This document shows, in pieces, positions 46,160 to 53,103 of a stretch of DNA of 64,000 nt. The stretch is taken from NCBI RefSeq assembly GCF_000403395.2, contig NZ_KE159657.1, positions 32,185 through 96,184 on the forward strand, in the 5' to 3' direction. The stretch comes from Anaerotruncus sp. G3(2012). Lineage in GTDB: Bacteria; Bacillota; Clostridia; Oscillospirales; Ruminococcaceae. Below the pieces are notes generated by a model. That model was not told where the DNA came from. It ran no database searches and saw nothing but the letters and a program-made list of their open reading frames with translations. The first letter of the stretch is position 1. Each line of letters begins with the position of its first letter. The translations under genes and the position numbers were made by a program.

Positions 46160-46510
46160 CTAGCCGAAGCACTCCGGAAATTTTCTGAGCGCTTCATAAT
46201 AGGAGATTCCGAAATGCGCGTAGACCGCGAGGTAGAGGATGATGTCCTTTGGGGTATGGATTTCCTCCAACGGGTCCCCAATAACCACTTCCTTCATCTT
46301 TTTTTCCTTCAGCTCCCAGCAGCGGCGGGCGGCTCTCTCAATATTTCTGGTGATATTGGCCTGAGAATCACCCAACTGTCTGGCCACTTCAGGATAAATC
46401 TGCTTGGTCACCCGTATGTCATAAACCGAGAGCTTCTCCTCCAACAGCAGCTTTTCCATGACCGTAACCGCGCAGCTCAACGCCTTGAATTCTTTTCCTC
46501 TCTGTCCCAA
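46160..46510 (-). CDS. Spo0A C-terminal-domain protein, possibly 5'-truncated
   Basis: The 116-residue product is homologous to its divergent neighbour at 46920 and to the Spo0A DNA-binding domain: KEFKALSCAVTVMEKLLLEE, VTKQIYPEVARQLG, then NITRNIERAARRCW correspond to the Spo0A recognition helices. No receiver domain is present. The frame continues upstream without a stop to about 46549 with residues matching the paralogue's N-terminus (TEARIYEVL), but only an ATT is available there and an R3 repeat follows directly, so the original start was probably lost; the TTG at 46510 is the fallback. Confidence 0.6.
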   Translation of the reverse strand: MGQRGKEFKALSCAVTVMEKLLLEEKLSVYDIRVTKQIYPEVARQLGDSQANITRNIERAARRCWELKEKKMKEVVIGDPLEEIHTPKDIILYLAVYAHFGISYYEALRKFPECFG

Positions 46511-46563
46511 TACTTCATAAATACGTGCTTCTGTCTGTGTCGTGGCAATCCAACCCTTTCCTG

Positions 46564-46638
46564 CAACTGGTATTCATAACCGGGTCATTTCGGGTAGGCG
46601 AAAGAACTGTCCAGCTGGTTGTGAATACGGCTTCTTAG
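46564..46638. repeat. R3 foldback repeat, copy 3 (degenerate)
   Basis: GGTATTCATAACCGG at the left and GGTTGTGAATACGGCTTCTT at the right are inverted and match copies at 8347 and 42834. It sits at the 5' edge of the minus-strand Spo0A-domain gene. Confidence 0.5.
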
Positions 46639-46692
46639 AGTTTTCTTTTTATAATAGAGTAAAAACGGCAGTGACAGACGAAAAACGATGTT

Positions 46693-46725
46693 ATACGACA
46701 TAATACGACAAATCTATTGTCGCAT
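46693..46725. promoter_or_regulatory. Cluster of Spo0A-box-like sites
   Basis: ATACGACA occurs at 46693-46700 and 46703-46710 (TGTCGTAT on the minus strand), and TTGTCGCAT at 46717-46725. They resemble the Spo0A box core TGTCGAA, with changes at the last positions, and lie between two divergent genes for Spo0A DNA-binding-domain proteins. Confidence 0.45.
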
Positions 46726-46809
46726 TCTTAAATAGGAGAAGTGGTTTTATCAGGATTTTCGCAGGGGATAGAGGTGGTGCAAATATATACAGGAATTGAC
46801 TGAAAAATG

Positions 46810-46858
46810 AAAAGATATCTTTTTAAGTCGAATTTTAAGTCTAAAAAAGATATATTTT
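46810..46858 (+). other. Inverted repeat upstream of the Spo0A-domain gene
   Basis: AAAAGATATCTTTTTAAG (46810-46827) and CTAAAAAAGATATATTTT (46841-46858) can pair. It may be an attenuator stem or operator in the leader. Confidence 0.4.
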
Positions 46859-46919
46859 GTCCATCCGCTCTTTTTTACTTTATGCTGTTTCTAAATGACG
46901 ATAAAAGGGGGTGAGCATT

Positions 46920-47303
46920 GTGACAACAGTTGAATCTCAGATTTATGAGTTTTTGAGAAAGGGTGGAAAAGAGTTTAAAGCCCTGTCCTGTGCGATTATG
47001 GTTATGGAAAGGCTGTTGTTTGAAGAAAAGAAGTCGATCTATGATATTCAGGTGACAAAGGATATCTATCCCGAGGTTGTAAAGCTAATGGGGGGCGGGC
47101 CGGCAAGCGTCACCAGGAATATCGCCCGGGCAGCGAGGAAGTGCTGGAAATCGCAGGAGGCACAGATACGGGAGAAAGTCATCGGAGAGCCCTGTGAGGA
47201 TATGCACGCCCCAAGAGACCTGATCCTCTATCTTGCGGTTTACGCGCATTTTGGGATTCCCTATTATGAAGCGATCCGCAAATTTCCGGGGGATTTTGGC
47301 TGA
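46920..47303 (+). CDS. Spo0A C-terminal-domain protein
   Basis: The 127-residue product is a stand-alone homologue of the Spo0A DNA-binding domain: KEFKALSCAIMVMERLLFEE, VTKDIYPEVVKLMG, SVTRNIARAARKCW and a C-terminal extension (LILYLAVYAHFGIPYYEAI). Spo0A is the master regulator of sporulation; proteins without the receiver domain could bind 0A boxes constitutively or compete with it. The GTG at 46920 lies 5-6 nt after AGGGGGTGA; a GTG at 46911 overlaps that site. It lies 50 bp from the right end of element 1. Confidence 0.8.
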   Translation: MTTVESQIYEFLRKGGKEFKALSCAIMVMERLLFEEKKSIYDIQVTKDIYPEVVKLMGGGPASVTRNIARAARKCWKSQEAQIREKVIGEPCEDMHAPRDLILYLAVYAHFGIPYYEAIRKFPGDFG

Positions 47304-47355
47304 CGGGACACCGCTTCCTACAATACGATCTCCGGGGTCCTGCATATTGTTATGA

Positions 47356-47721
47356 TAAGGATTGTTTAACCGACTTGCAGGTGTTCTTTACAGACCGGGC
47401 GCAGCCGGTAATTGATAATGCGCTGAGCGTCAAATGTAAAGATGTCGAGATTATCACCGTCTATCTGGATGTCGAGCCGGTTCCATTCAATAAGGGGTTT
47501 TATTCGGTCGATATTACCTTCTTCTTTAAGGTAACCCTCAGCGCATACAGCTCTCCGGTGGTGCCTCCGGCGACAGTGGTTGGGGTAGCGGCATTCTCCA
47601 AAAAGGTGATCCTGTTTGGAAGCGACGGCAATGTCAAGGTTTACTGTTCGACGGACCCCCGTAATTGCAGTGAACACGACAATACCAACATGCCCAAGGC
47701 AAGTGTACACACAGTGGACCC
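47356..47721 (+). pseudogene. Interrupted conserved gene, segment 2 (middle)
   Basis: Starts mid-codon at the element 1 right core and encodes DKDCLTDLQVFFTDRAQPVI, then long beta-strand-like stretches (TVYLDVEPVPFNKGFYSVDI, TFFFKVTLSAYSS), ending NMPKASVHTVDP at the element 2 left core (GACCC, 47717-47721). It has no start codon of its own. Beyond the core the frame runs on as KQGGTEKG, which is not conserved-looking. The segment joins in frame to segment 3. Confidence 0.75.
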
Positions 47722-47742
47722 AAAACAGGGGGGAACAGAAAA

Positions 47743-47770
47743 GGGGAGGCTGCCAGTTTGCAGTCTCCCC
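47743..47770 (-). terminator. Terminator of the DUF134-NifX gene
   Basis: GGGGAGGCTGC pairs with GCAGTCTCCCC; the minus strand continues TTTTCTGTT. Confidence 0.75.
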
Positions 47771-47914
47771 CCGGCATGTGCCCGGACGATTTATCATCAG
47801 AATGCTTCTCAAGAAAGAATCTGGACATCCTATTGAAGTCCTTGGATATTGTCTGCGACAGACCGCCAGAAACGGTTCTGTTTCACCCTCCACAGTTAAT
47901 CAATGCCGGCCCTG

Positions 47915-48685
47915 TCAGCCGCAGCTATGCCCACCGCAGCCATGTTCCCCGCATGAATGCCCATCCTCATGATGGCTGTGTTCATGGTGGCTGCACTGGA
48001 TGCCCGGGTTGTAAGAAAGATTACCCGCCAGAAATGCCTTTACAGCGTCATCCGCAGGGCAGGAAACCCCGCCGTAGAGCTGAATCCCAGCCTGCGCCAG
48101 GGCGGTTTTGGCCCCGGCGCCAATCCCCCCGCAAAGCAGCACATCCACCTTTGCGGCTTTCAGAAAACCGGCCAGTGCCCCATGGCCGCTCCCACTGGTA
48201 TCGGCAAGCTGCTCTTTGACTACCAGCCCGTTTTCAACGTCATAAAATTTAAACTGTTCGGTATGTCCAAAGTGCTGGAACACCTGGCCATCCTCGTATG
48301 GAACTGCAATTCTCATCATCAACACTCCTTTTTCCGCAATCGTTTGCCTGATTTGGCTCCATTGACAATGCCGTACACAACCGTGTCCCCGTTCCCCCTG
48401 GCAGATGCGGTAATGCCCGCCCGCAATGACCAGTGCCTTTCCGTTGACCAGGACGTCGGAGAGCTTAAACCGCGCGGATTCGTAGATCTCTGTTACGGTG
48501 GTGCGGGAGATTTCCATCTGTGCGGCACACTGTTCATGCGTCCTTTTTTCGTAGTCAACCAGCCGGACCACTTCGTATTCGTCCACGGTGAGAACGGTGA
48601 TGCCTGTATGCGTTTCGCCATTGGGGATAAAGCCACAGTAGGCCGGTTCCATGCAAACCCTCCGGCATCGGCTCGGTCTGGCCAT
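47915..48685 (-). CDS. DUF134 regulator fused to a NifX/dinitrogenase-cofactor domain
   Basis: The 256-residue fusion has an N-terminal DUF134 part (ARPSRCRRVCMEP, VLTVDEYEVVRLVDYE, then a helix-turn-helix ISRTTVTEIYESARFKLSD, to about residue 105) and, from about 123 (MRIAVPYEDGQVFQHFGHTE), a NifX/NifB-type domain. The tail is a His/Cys metal-binding stretch (CSHHEHSHHEDGHSC and more). It is probably a metal or redox-responsive DNA-binding protein. A perfect 28-bp palindrome lies 21 bp upstream, suggesting autoregulation. An internal ATG at 122-123 could allow separate NifX synthesis. Confidence 0.88.
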   Translation of the reverse strand: MARPSRCRRVCMEPAYCGFIPNGETHTGITVLTVDEYEVVRLVDYEKRTHEQCAAQMEISRTTVTEIYESARFKLSDVLVNGKALVIAGGHYRICQGERGHGCVRHCQWSQIRQTIAEKGVLMMRIAVPYEDGQVFQHFGHTEQFKFYDVENGLVVKEQLADTSGSGHGALAGFLKAAKVDVLLCGGIGAGAKTALAQAGIQLYGGVSCPADDAVKAFLAGNLSYNPGIQCSHHEHSHHEDGHSCGEHGCGGHSCG

Positions 48686-48706
48686 GCGGTCACCTCCATT
48701 TCAGAA

Positions 48707-48734
48707 GCTATTATCGACATATGTCGATAATAGC
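48707..48734. promoter_or_regulatory. 28-bp perfect palindromic operator
   Basis: The sequence is GCTATTATCGACAT followed by its exact reverse complement, just upstream of the DUF134-NifX start. It is probably the binding site of that protein. Confidence 0.7.
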
Positions 48735-48783
48735 ATACTGCATATAGCGGAAAAAAGCAAGCCCTTTGAGACGCTCGTGGAAA

Positions 48784-48819
48784 ATGAAAAAACGGTGTGA
48801 CCCTGAGATCACACCGTTT
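48784..48819 (-). terminator. Terminator of the flagellin gene
   Basis: AAACGGTGTGA pairs with TCACACCGTTT; the minus strand continues TTTCATTTT. Confidence 0.85.
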
Positions 48820-48875
48820 CCGATCAAAAATACATGGGAACCCACCTGGGAATGAACCGGATTTTAGAACCCGGT

Positions 48876-49691
48876 CTACCGCATCAGCATCGAAACCGCA
48901 TTGTAGGCCATCATCTGTTGGGCATTCTTCATCATTGCGATCGAGGTCGCATTGAGCGCCATGCTGATGCTGCGGTTGGTCGACTCTTTTGCAATATCCG
49001 CGTCCATGATCCGGGAAAGCCCGGCCTGAAGGTTTTCATTGGTGTTGTCAAGCGCGTTGATCGTGCTGGCAAGGCTGTTTTCGGTTGCGCCGAGGTTTGC
49101 ACGCTGGGAGGAAACCCGGTCGGTCGCGCTGCTGATCCGGTCCAGTGCGCTCTGAGCGCCGCTGAGGGAGGAAAGGTCAACCTTATCCAGCCCAAGCGAA
49201 GCGGCGGAAAGCTTACCGGCCTCGACCGTAATCTGCTCGCCCGCGGTCGCGCCTACCTGCATCTGCTGGGAACTTCCGTCAAACGGCTTCAGACCGTTGA
49301 AATCGGTCGACTGGCCGATCCGGTCGATCTCGCTCGAAAGCTGTTTGTACTCCGCCTGGATCATATTGCGCTCGGTCGAACTGAGAAGGCCGTTGCTCGC
49401 GCGGGTCGCCAGCTCGGTCATCCGGTTGGTGATCGAATGCACCTGGTCCATCGCGCCCTCCGCAGTCTGAATATAGGAAATCGCATCCTGTGCATTCATG
49501 CTGGCGGTCGAAAGGCCGGTGATCTGCGCGTTGATCCGTTTCCCGATCGCAAGCCCCGAAGCATCGTCGCCCGCGCTGTTGATCCGGTATCCGGACGCAA
49601 TCCGGCGGATCTGCATCGCCTGCATCTTCTGCGCGCCCGAGAGCATCCGCCGCATCGACTGTTGTAAACCGACATTGCCATTTACTTTCAT
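48876..49691 (-). CDS. Flagellin
   Basis: The 271-residue short flagellin has the conserved N-terminal D0/D1 (RIASGYRINSAGDDASGLAI, ISYIQTAEGAMDQVHSI) and C-terminal D1/D0 (LGATENSLASTINAL, ESTNRSISMALNATSIAMM), with almost no variable D2/D3 between. It would be exported by the flagellar type III system and polymerise into a filament. The ATG at 49691 follows CAGGGGGTTG. No other flagellar structural gene is in the window; the FliS-like gene is divergent from it. Confidence 0.95.
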   Translation of the reverse strand: MKVNGNVGLQQSMRRMLSGAQKMQAMQIRRIASGYRINSAGDDASGLAIGKRINAQITGLSTASMNAQDAISYIQTAEGAMDQVHSITNRMTELATRASNGLLSSTERNMIQAEYKQLSSEIDRIGQSTDFNGLKPFDGSSQQMQVGATAGEQITVEAGKLSAASLGLDKVDLSSLSGAQSALDRISSATDRVSSQRANLGATENSLASTINALDNTNENLQAGLSRIMDADIAKESTNRSISMALNATSIAMMKNAQQMMAYNAVSMLMR

Positions 49692-49739
49692 AAAACACAA
49701 CCCCCTGTCATATGGAGTGAAAGATTCTTATCCATTTCC

Positions 49740-49768
49740 AGTATACTAAAATGATCCTGAAAATGCAA
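49740..49768 (-). promoter_or_regulatory. Promoter of the flagellin gene
   Basis: Minus strand: TTGCAT (49768-49763), 17-nt spacer, TATACT (49745-49740). It is SigA-like; no SigD-type GCCGATAA box is seen. Confidence 0.55.
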
Positions 49769-49786
49769 GTAGCTGCGGAAAGATTC

Positions 49787-49815
49787 TTGGAAAATTTACC
49801 GGTCTGTGTTAGAAT
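49787..49815 (+). promoter_or_regulatory. Promoter of the FliS-like/recombinase unit
   Basis: TTGGAA (49787-49792), 17-nt spacer, TAGAAT (49810-49815), divergent from the flagellin promoter. Confidence 0.6.
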
Positions 49816-49871
49816 ATTTTTGAATCGCAGGCTGTTTCCGGGGAGCAACCGGGAAAAGGGAGGTGCGGACG

Positions 49872-50225
49872 ATGCAGAATCCGAAGGAAATCCGGAAAAA
49901 ACAGTATTTTTCGATGGACCCCAAACATCTGGTTGGCGGGCTGGTGGAAAAGTGCGTTACCCATGCGTCGGGGGCAAGGCTGGCGATCGAGCGGAAGGAG
50001 TTTGCGCAGGCGAATGAGCATCTGAAAAATGCACAGGATATCCTGATACAGCTCCAGTCGCTCATCCCCAAGGACGGGGACGAGACTTCTCAACAGGGAA
50101 GGCAGGTGCTGGGGCTGTTGATCCGGGAGCTTTTTTTCTGCAACATCAATAAGGATGCCGGGCGGCTGGATGAGGCCATAAACATTTTGAACCGGCTTGC
50201 GAGCGTCACCCGGTGCGACCAGTGA
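49872..50225 (+). CDS. FliS-like flagellin chaperone
   Basis: The 117-residue helical protein resembles FliS, the cytosolic chaperone that caps flagellin before export: ARLAIERKEFAQANEHLKNA then QDILIQLQSL corresponds to the FliS helix 2-3 region, and LFFCNINKDAGRLDEAINIL to its ...ANIKND..L.EV... helix. It differs from classic FliS in an N-terminal KEIRKKQYFSMDP. The ATG at 49872 follows GGGAGG. Its position opposite flagellin supports the call. Confidence 0.65.
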   Translation: MQNPKEIRKKQYFSMDPKHLVGGLVEKCVTHASGARLAIERKEFAQANEHLKNAQDILIQLQSLIPKDGDETSQQGRQVLGLLIRELFFCNINKDAGRLDEAINILNRLASVTRCDQ

Positions 50226-50271
50226 AAGATGGACAGCCCGCCCCGCATAGACTTGGGCGGGAGGTGTTTGG

Positions 50272-50445
50272 ATGGCACAGAAGAGAAAGCCGCAGTTTTT
50301 CTGGATCGACCCCAACCCGCCGGGGGCGGTCGAACAGAGGCTGGAACAGTTGTTTGTGGGCAGGCTGCTGGACGGGTACGCGGAATTGACGAACCGCGGG
50401 GAAGATGGTAAAATAAAATGCGATAAGGCTGGTGAACCGGGATGA
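50272..50445 (+). CDS. 57-residue ORF coupled to the recombinase; candidate directionality factor
   Basis: Good start (GGGCGGGAGGTG before the ATG). The product MAQKRKPQFFWIDPNPPGAV continues with a short helix (EQRLEQLFVGRLLDGYAEL) and a charged tail. Its stop overlaps the recombinase ATG (ATGA), so the two are translationally coupled. Small proteins next to large serine recombinases can be recombination directionality factors, for example SprB of SPbeta; assigning that role here is inference. Its N-terminus echoes the K-R/K-K-x-Q-Y/F-F-x2-DP of the FliS-like protein. Confidence 0.5.
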   Translation: MAQKRKPQFFWIDPNPPGAVEQRLEQLFVGRLLDGYAELTNRGEDGKIKCDKAGEPG

Positions 50446-51896
50446 GGCTCGCGGCCTACTGCCGGGTGAGCACCGACCGGGAGGCGCAGCTCGAATCGCT
50501 CGAAAACCAGAAGGCATTTTTCGCGGAATTTGCCGGGAAGTATGGGCATGAGCTGGTGCGGGTCTACGCCGACGAAGGGCTTTCGGGCAGGCAGATGTCC
50601 AACCGTAAGGCGTTTTTGCAGATGCTCTCGGATGCGGAGACAGGGCTGTTCGAGATGGTCGCGGTCAAGGATATCAGCCGGTTTGCCCGCAATACGGTCG
50701 ATTTCCTCTGCGCTACCCGGCGTCTGCGCGCATTGCGGATCGAGGTGCAGTTCCTCTCCAACAGCCAGACCATCCTCGGCGGTTCGGAATTTGTACTCAC
50801 CCTGTTCAGCGCGCTGGCACAGGAGGAGAGCGCCAACCTCTCCAAACGGGTGCGGTTCGGCAAACGGGTCAACGCGCGCCGGGGCAGGGTGCCCAACCTG
50901 ATCTACGGCTACGACCAGCTGGACACCTTTACCCTCGCGGTCAACCCGCAGGAGGCGGAGGTTGTCCGGCGGGTGTTCTCCCTCTACCAGAACGAGGGAA
51001 TGGGTGCGCACCGGATCGCGCTCCTGCTCAACGGGGAGGGGGTCCCCGGGAAGAAGGGCGGGCGGTGGACCTCCAAGACGGTCCGCCGGATGCTCCGCAA
51101 CCCGATCTACTGCGGGATACTGGTCAACAACAAATATGAGACGGTCGATTTTCTGACCGGTCGGCAGGTCCGCCTGCCTGCTGACCAGCAGTTTGTCCAC
51201 GAGCGGCCCGCTTATGCGATCGTCCCGAAAGCCCTGTTTGAGCAGGTGCAGCGCACCGCTGACGCGCGCGCCGGCCAATATGCGGCCAACGAGAGGCACA
51301 GCAGCAGGCATCTGTTCAGCGGGCTGATCCGATGCGGGAGCTGCGGGCATCTGTTCACCCGCAGGCAGTATACCTACCGCAATACCTTTCTGAAATGGGG
51401 TTGTTCGGGGCATAATCAGTATACGGCAGATTTCTGCCCCAACGCCGTTTCAATCGACGAACAGATGCTGCTGGAGGAATTGGAGCGGTTCCTTGACCGG
51501 GCAGTCCCTGACCGGGAAGCGTTTTTGGAGAGGGTTGCCCGGATATGCAGGCGCTCGGACAGAGCGTCGGACAGGTCCGATGCGGGGCGCAGGCTGGCGC
51601 AGCTCAACCGCCGGGCGGAGCGGTATCGGGCCATGTGTGCCGATGGGCTGATCGGATTCGAGGAGCTTGCACGTCAGGTCGCCTGTCTGGACGCGGAACG
51701 GGAGCGGCTCTGCGGCAGGCTGCGGGAGGATTGCCCGGAGGCCGACTGGACGTCCCGCGTACGGGAGCGGTTTGCTCTCCCCGGCTGGACCAATGCCGAC
51801 CTGCGGGAACTGATCGACCGGATCACCGTCTTTCCGGACGGACGGGTGGAAATCGCAGTGAAACCCCTGTTTGGGGGCAGCGACACATGTGGTTGA
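50442..51896 (+). CDS. Large serine recombinase
   Basis: The 484-residue site-specific recombinase has an N-terminal catalytic resolvase domain starting RLAAYCRVSTDREAQLESLE (nucleophile Ser10) with the RFARNTVDFL region, a recombinase domain (about 150-260, PNLIYGYDQLD, MLRNPIYCGILVNN), a zinc ribbon (CGSCGH...CSGHNQYTADFC) and a C-terminal coiled coil (about 365-430). This is the architecture of phage integrases and SpoIVCA-type excision recombinases. Its stop TGA forms part of the right junction core GTTGACCC. Confidence 0.93.
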   Translation: MRLAAYCRVSTDREAQLESLENQKAFFAEFAGKYGHELVRVYADEGLSGRQMSNRKAFLQMLSDAETGLFEMVAVKDISRFARNTVDFLCATRRLRALRIEVQFLSNSQTILGGSEFVLTLFSALAQEESANLSKRVRFGKRVNARRGRVPNLIYGYDQLDTFTLAVNPQEAEVVRRVFSLYQNEGMGAHRIALLLNGEGVPGKKGGRWTSKTVRRMLRNPIYCGILVNNKYETVDFLTGRQVRLPADQQFVHERPAYAIVPKALFEQVQRTADARAGQYAANERHSSRHLFSGLIRCGSCGHLFTRRQYTYRNTFLKWGCSGHNQYTADFCPNAVSIDEQMLLEELERFLDRAVPDREAFLERVARICRRSDRASDRSDAGRRLAQLNRRAERYRAMCADGLIGFEELARQVACLDAERERLCGRLREDCPEADWTSRVRERFALPGWTNADLRELIDRITVFPDGRVEIAVKPLFGGSDTCG

Positions 51897-52230
51897 CCCG
51901 ATGTGTCTCGACAGCAAGCTGGTTGAATGCGGGCCGCAGCGGATGTTCGACAGTGGCGTGACCCTGCCCGCCTCGGTCTGCGCCAAGTTTGACGGCGATT
52001 TCGCCGCCTGTAAACCCCAGAAGGTGGTCCTGATTACGATCGGCCTGTTCACCATTGTCCAGCTCGAACGGAGTGTGCAGATGATGATTCCTGCATACGA
52101 CTACGCGGTCCCGGACAAAGAGGGCAGCACCAACACCGGCTCGGACGATCCATGCGAGGTGTTCAAGAAGATCAAATTCCCGGTGAACCAGTTTTTCCCG
52201 CCCAAATTCAACGAAATCGGGCAGGCTTAA
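51895..52230 (+). pseudogene. Interrupted conserved gene, segment 3 (C-terminus)
   Basis: From the right core the frame reads DPMCLDSKLVECG, VCAKFDGDFAACKPQKVVLI, TIGLFTIVQLERSVQMMIPA, YDYAVPDKEG and ends KFPVNQFFPPKFNEIGQA. No ribosome site or start belongs to it. With segments 1 and 2 it makes exactly 798 nt, a 265-residue frame with no stops. From memory, the clostridial homologues end in a similar ...VQMLIPAYDFCVPDKE...DDPCDLFRKIKFPTDEFFPP pattern. Confidence 0.75.
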
Positions 52231-52257
52231 CCGACCGGGTGCGGCAGCGTGCGGATA

Positions 52258-52280
52258 GGGAGCAGGCAGAACCTGCTCCC
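52258..52280 (+). terminator. Hairpin after the interrupted gene
   Basis: GGGAGCAGG pairs with CCTGCTCCC; there is no T run. Confidence 0.4.
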
Positions 52281-52323
52281 ACGCGCCGGGCCTGCGAAAC
52301 CATACAGGAGGAAGTTATAAACC

Positions 52324-53103
52324 ATGCCACAAGTTACCCTGCTTACCCATACCCCCGCCCCCGAGCGGACGATTGCGGCTGCGGCCAGGCTCTGTTATTC
52401 CCCCGCGTCCATCGCCGACCTGCTGGACAACCTCTCGGATGAAAAAGCATCCGGTTTTGTCGGGATGCTCGCCGAGATCGGGCACGAAAGCCCGATCGAA
52501 CATGCCAGCTTCACCTTCGGGATCGAGGGGGTCTCCCGCTCGCTGCTCGCGCAGATCACCCGGCACCGGATCGCATCTTACAGCGTCCAGAGCCAGCGGT
52601 ATGTGCGGGAAGACGCGTTTGCGTTTGTCACCCCGCCCCAGATCGCGCAGAACCCGGAAGCGCAGGCACTGTTTGACGAGGCTATGCGTTCGGCACAGGA
52701 CTATTACGACCGGATTGCCGCCCTGCTGAAAGCGGACCATACCGCCCGGCTCGCCGCCGCTGGGGTGCCCGAACAGGATGCGGTGCGTCAGGCGGAAAAG
52801 CTGGCGATCGAGGATGCGCGGTTTGTGCTTCCGAATGCGTGCGACACCAAGCTGGTGGTCACGATGAACGCGAGGAGCCTGCTCAACTTTTTCTCCCATC
52901 GGTGCTGCAACCGGGCACAGTGGGAGATCCGCGAGGTGGCCGACCGGATGCTCGCGCTGGTGAGCGAGGTCGCGCCGACCCTTTTTGCCAAGGCTGGCCC
53001 TCCCTGTGTGCGGGGCGGATGCACCGAAGGGAAGATGTCCTGCGGCAGGCCGGAAGAGGTCCGCGCCCGGATCGCCCGGCTCAAAGAGGAGGCGCAGGGA
53101 TGA
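52324..53103 (+). CDS. thyX: Flavin-dependent thymidylate synthase ThyX
   Basis: Makes dTMP from dUMP using methylene-THF and FADH2/NADPH. The 259-residue product has the diagnostic RHRxxSxxxxSxR motif as RHRIASYSVQSQRY (about 79-92) and the C-terminal FFSHRCCNRAQWEIRE. Its ATG follows AGGAGGAAG. It overlaps tmk by 4 nt, giving a dTMP-to-dTDP pair. Confidence 0.95.
   Translation: MPQVTLLTHTPAPERTIAAAARLCYSPASIADLLDNLSDEKASGFVGMLAEIGHESPIEHASFTFGIEGVSRSLLAQITRHRIASYSVQSQRYVREDAFAFVTPPQIAQNPEAQALFDEAMRSAQDYYDRIAALLKADHTARLAAAGVPEQDAVRQAEKLAIEDARFVLPNACDTKLVVTMNARSLLNFFSHRCCNRAQWEIREVADRMLALVSEVAPTLFAKAGPPCVRGGCTEGKMSCGRPEEVRARIARLKEEAQG

Larger units (their letters stand above)
45825..47355. 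mobile_element. Element 1 inserted in the conserved gene
   Basis: The ends are defined by the host reading frame: left core TGA at 45822-45824 (context CTTGTACTGAA) and right core TGA at 47353-47355 (context ATTGTTATGAT). Precise joining restores the gene. The 1,531-bp insert carries two divergent Spo0A C-terminal-domain genes, an R3 repeat, a small foldback and Spo0A-box-like sites, but no recombinase. It may be a degenerate relative of element 2 or depend on a recombinase elsewhere. Confidence 0.65.
47717..51899. mobile_element. Element 2: serine-recombinase element carrying flagellin
   Basis: Bounded by cores GTGGACCCA (left) and GTTGACCCG (right), 4,178 bp apart. The serine recombinase lies at the right end and its TGA stop overlaps the right core. 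Joining the cores turns ...ASVHTVDP + MCLDSKLVECG... into a continuous frame. The cargo is a DUF134-NifX regulator, a flagellin, a FliS-like chaperone, a 57-residue ORF and the recombinase. The layout resembles skin/sigK-type intervening elements. Confidence 0.8.

Noticed and set aside
51872-51884. CCCCTGTTT near the right end of element 2, inverse of AAACAGGGG at 47723
   Set aside because: Distances to the core differ (1 versus 12 nt), so it does not form symmetric attachment arms; probably chance.
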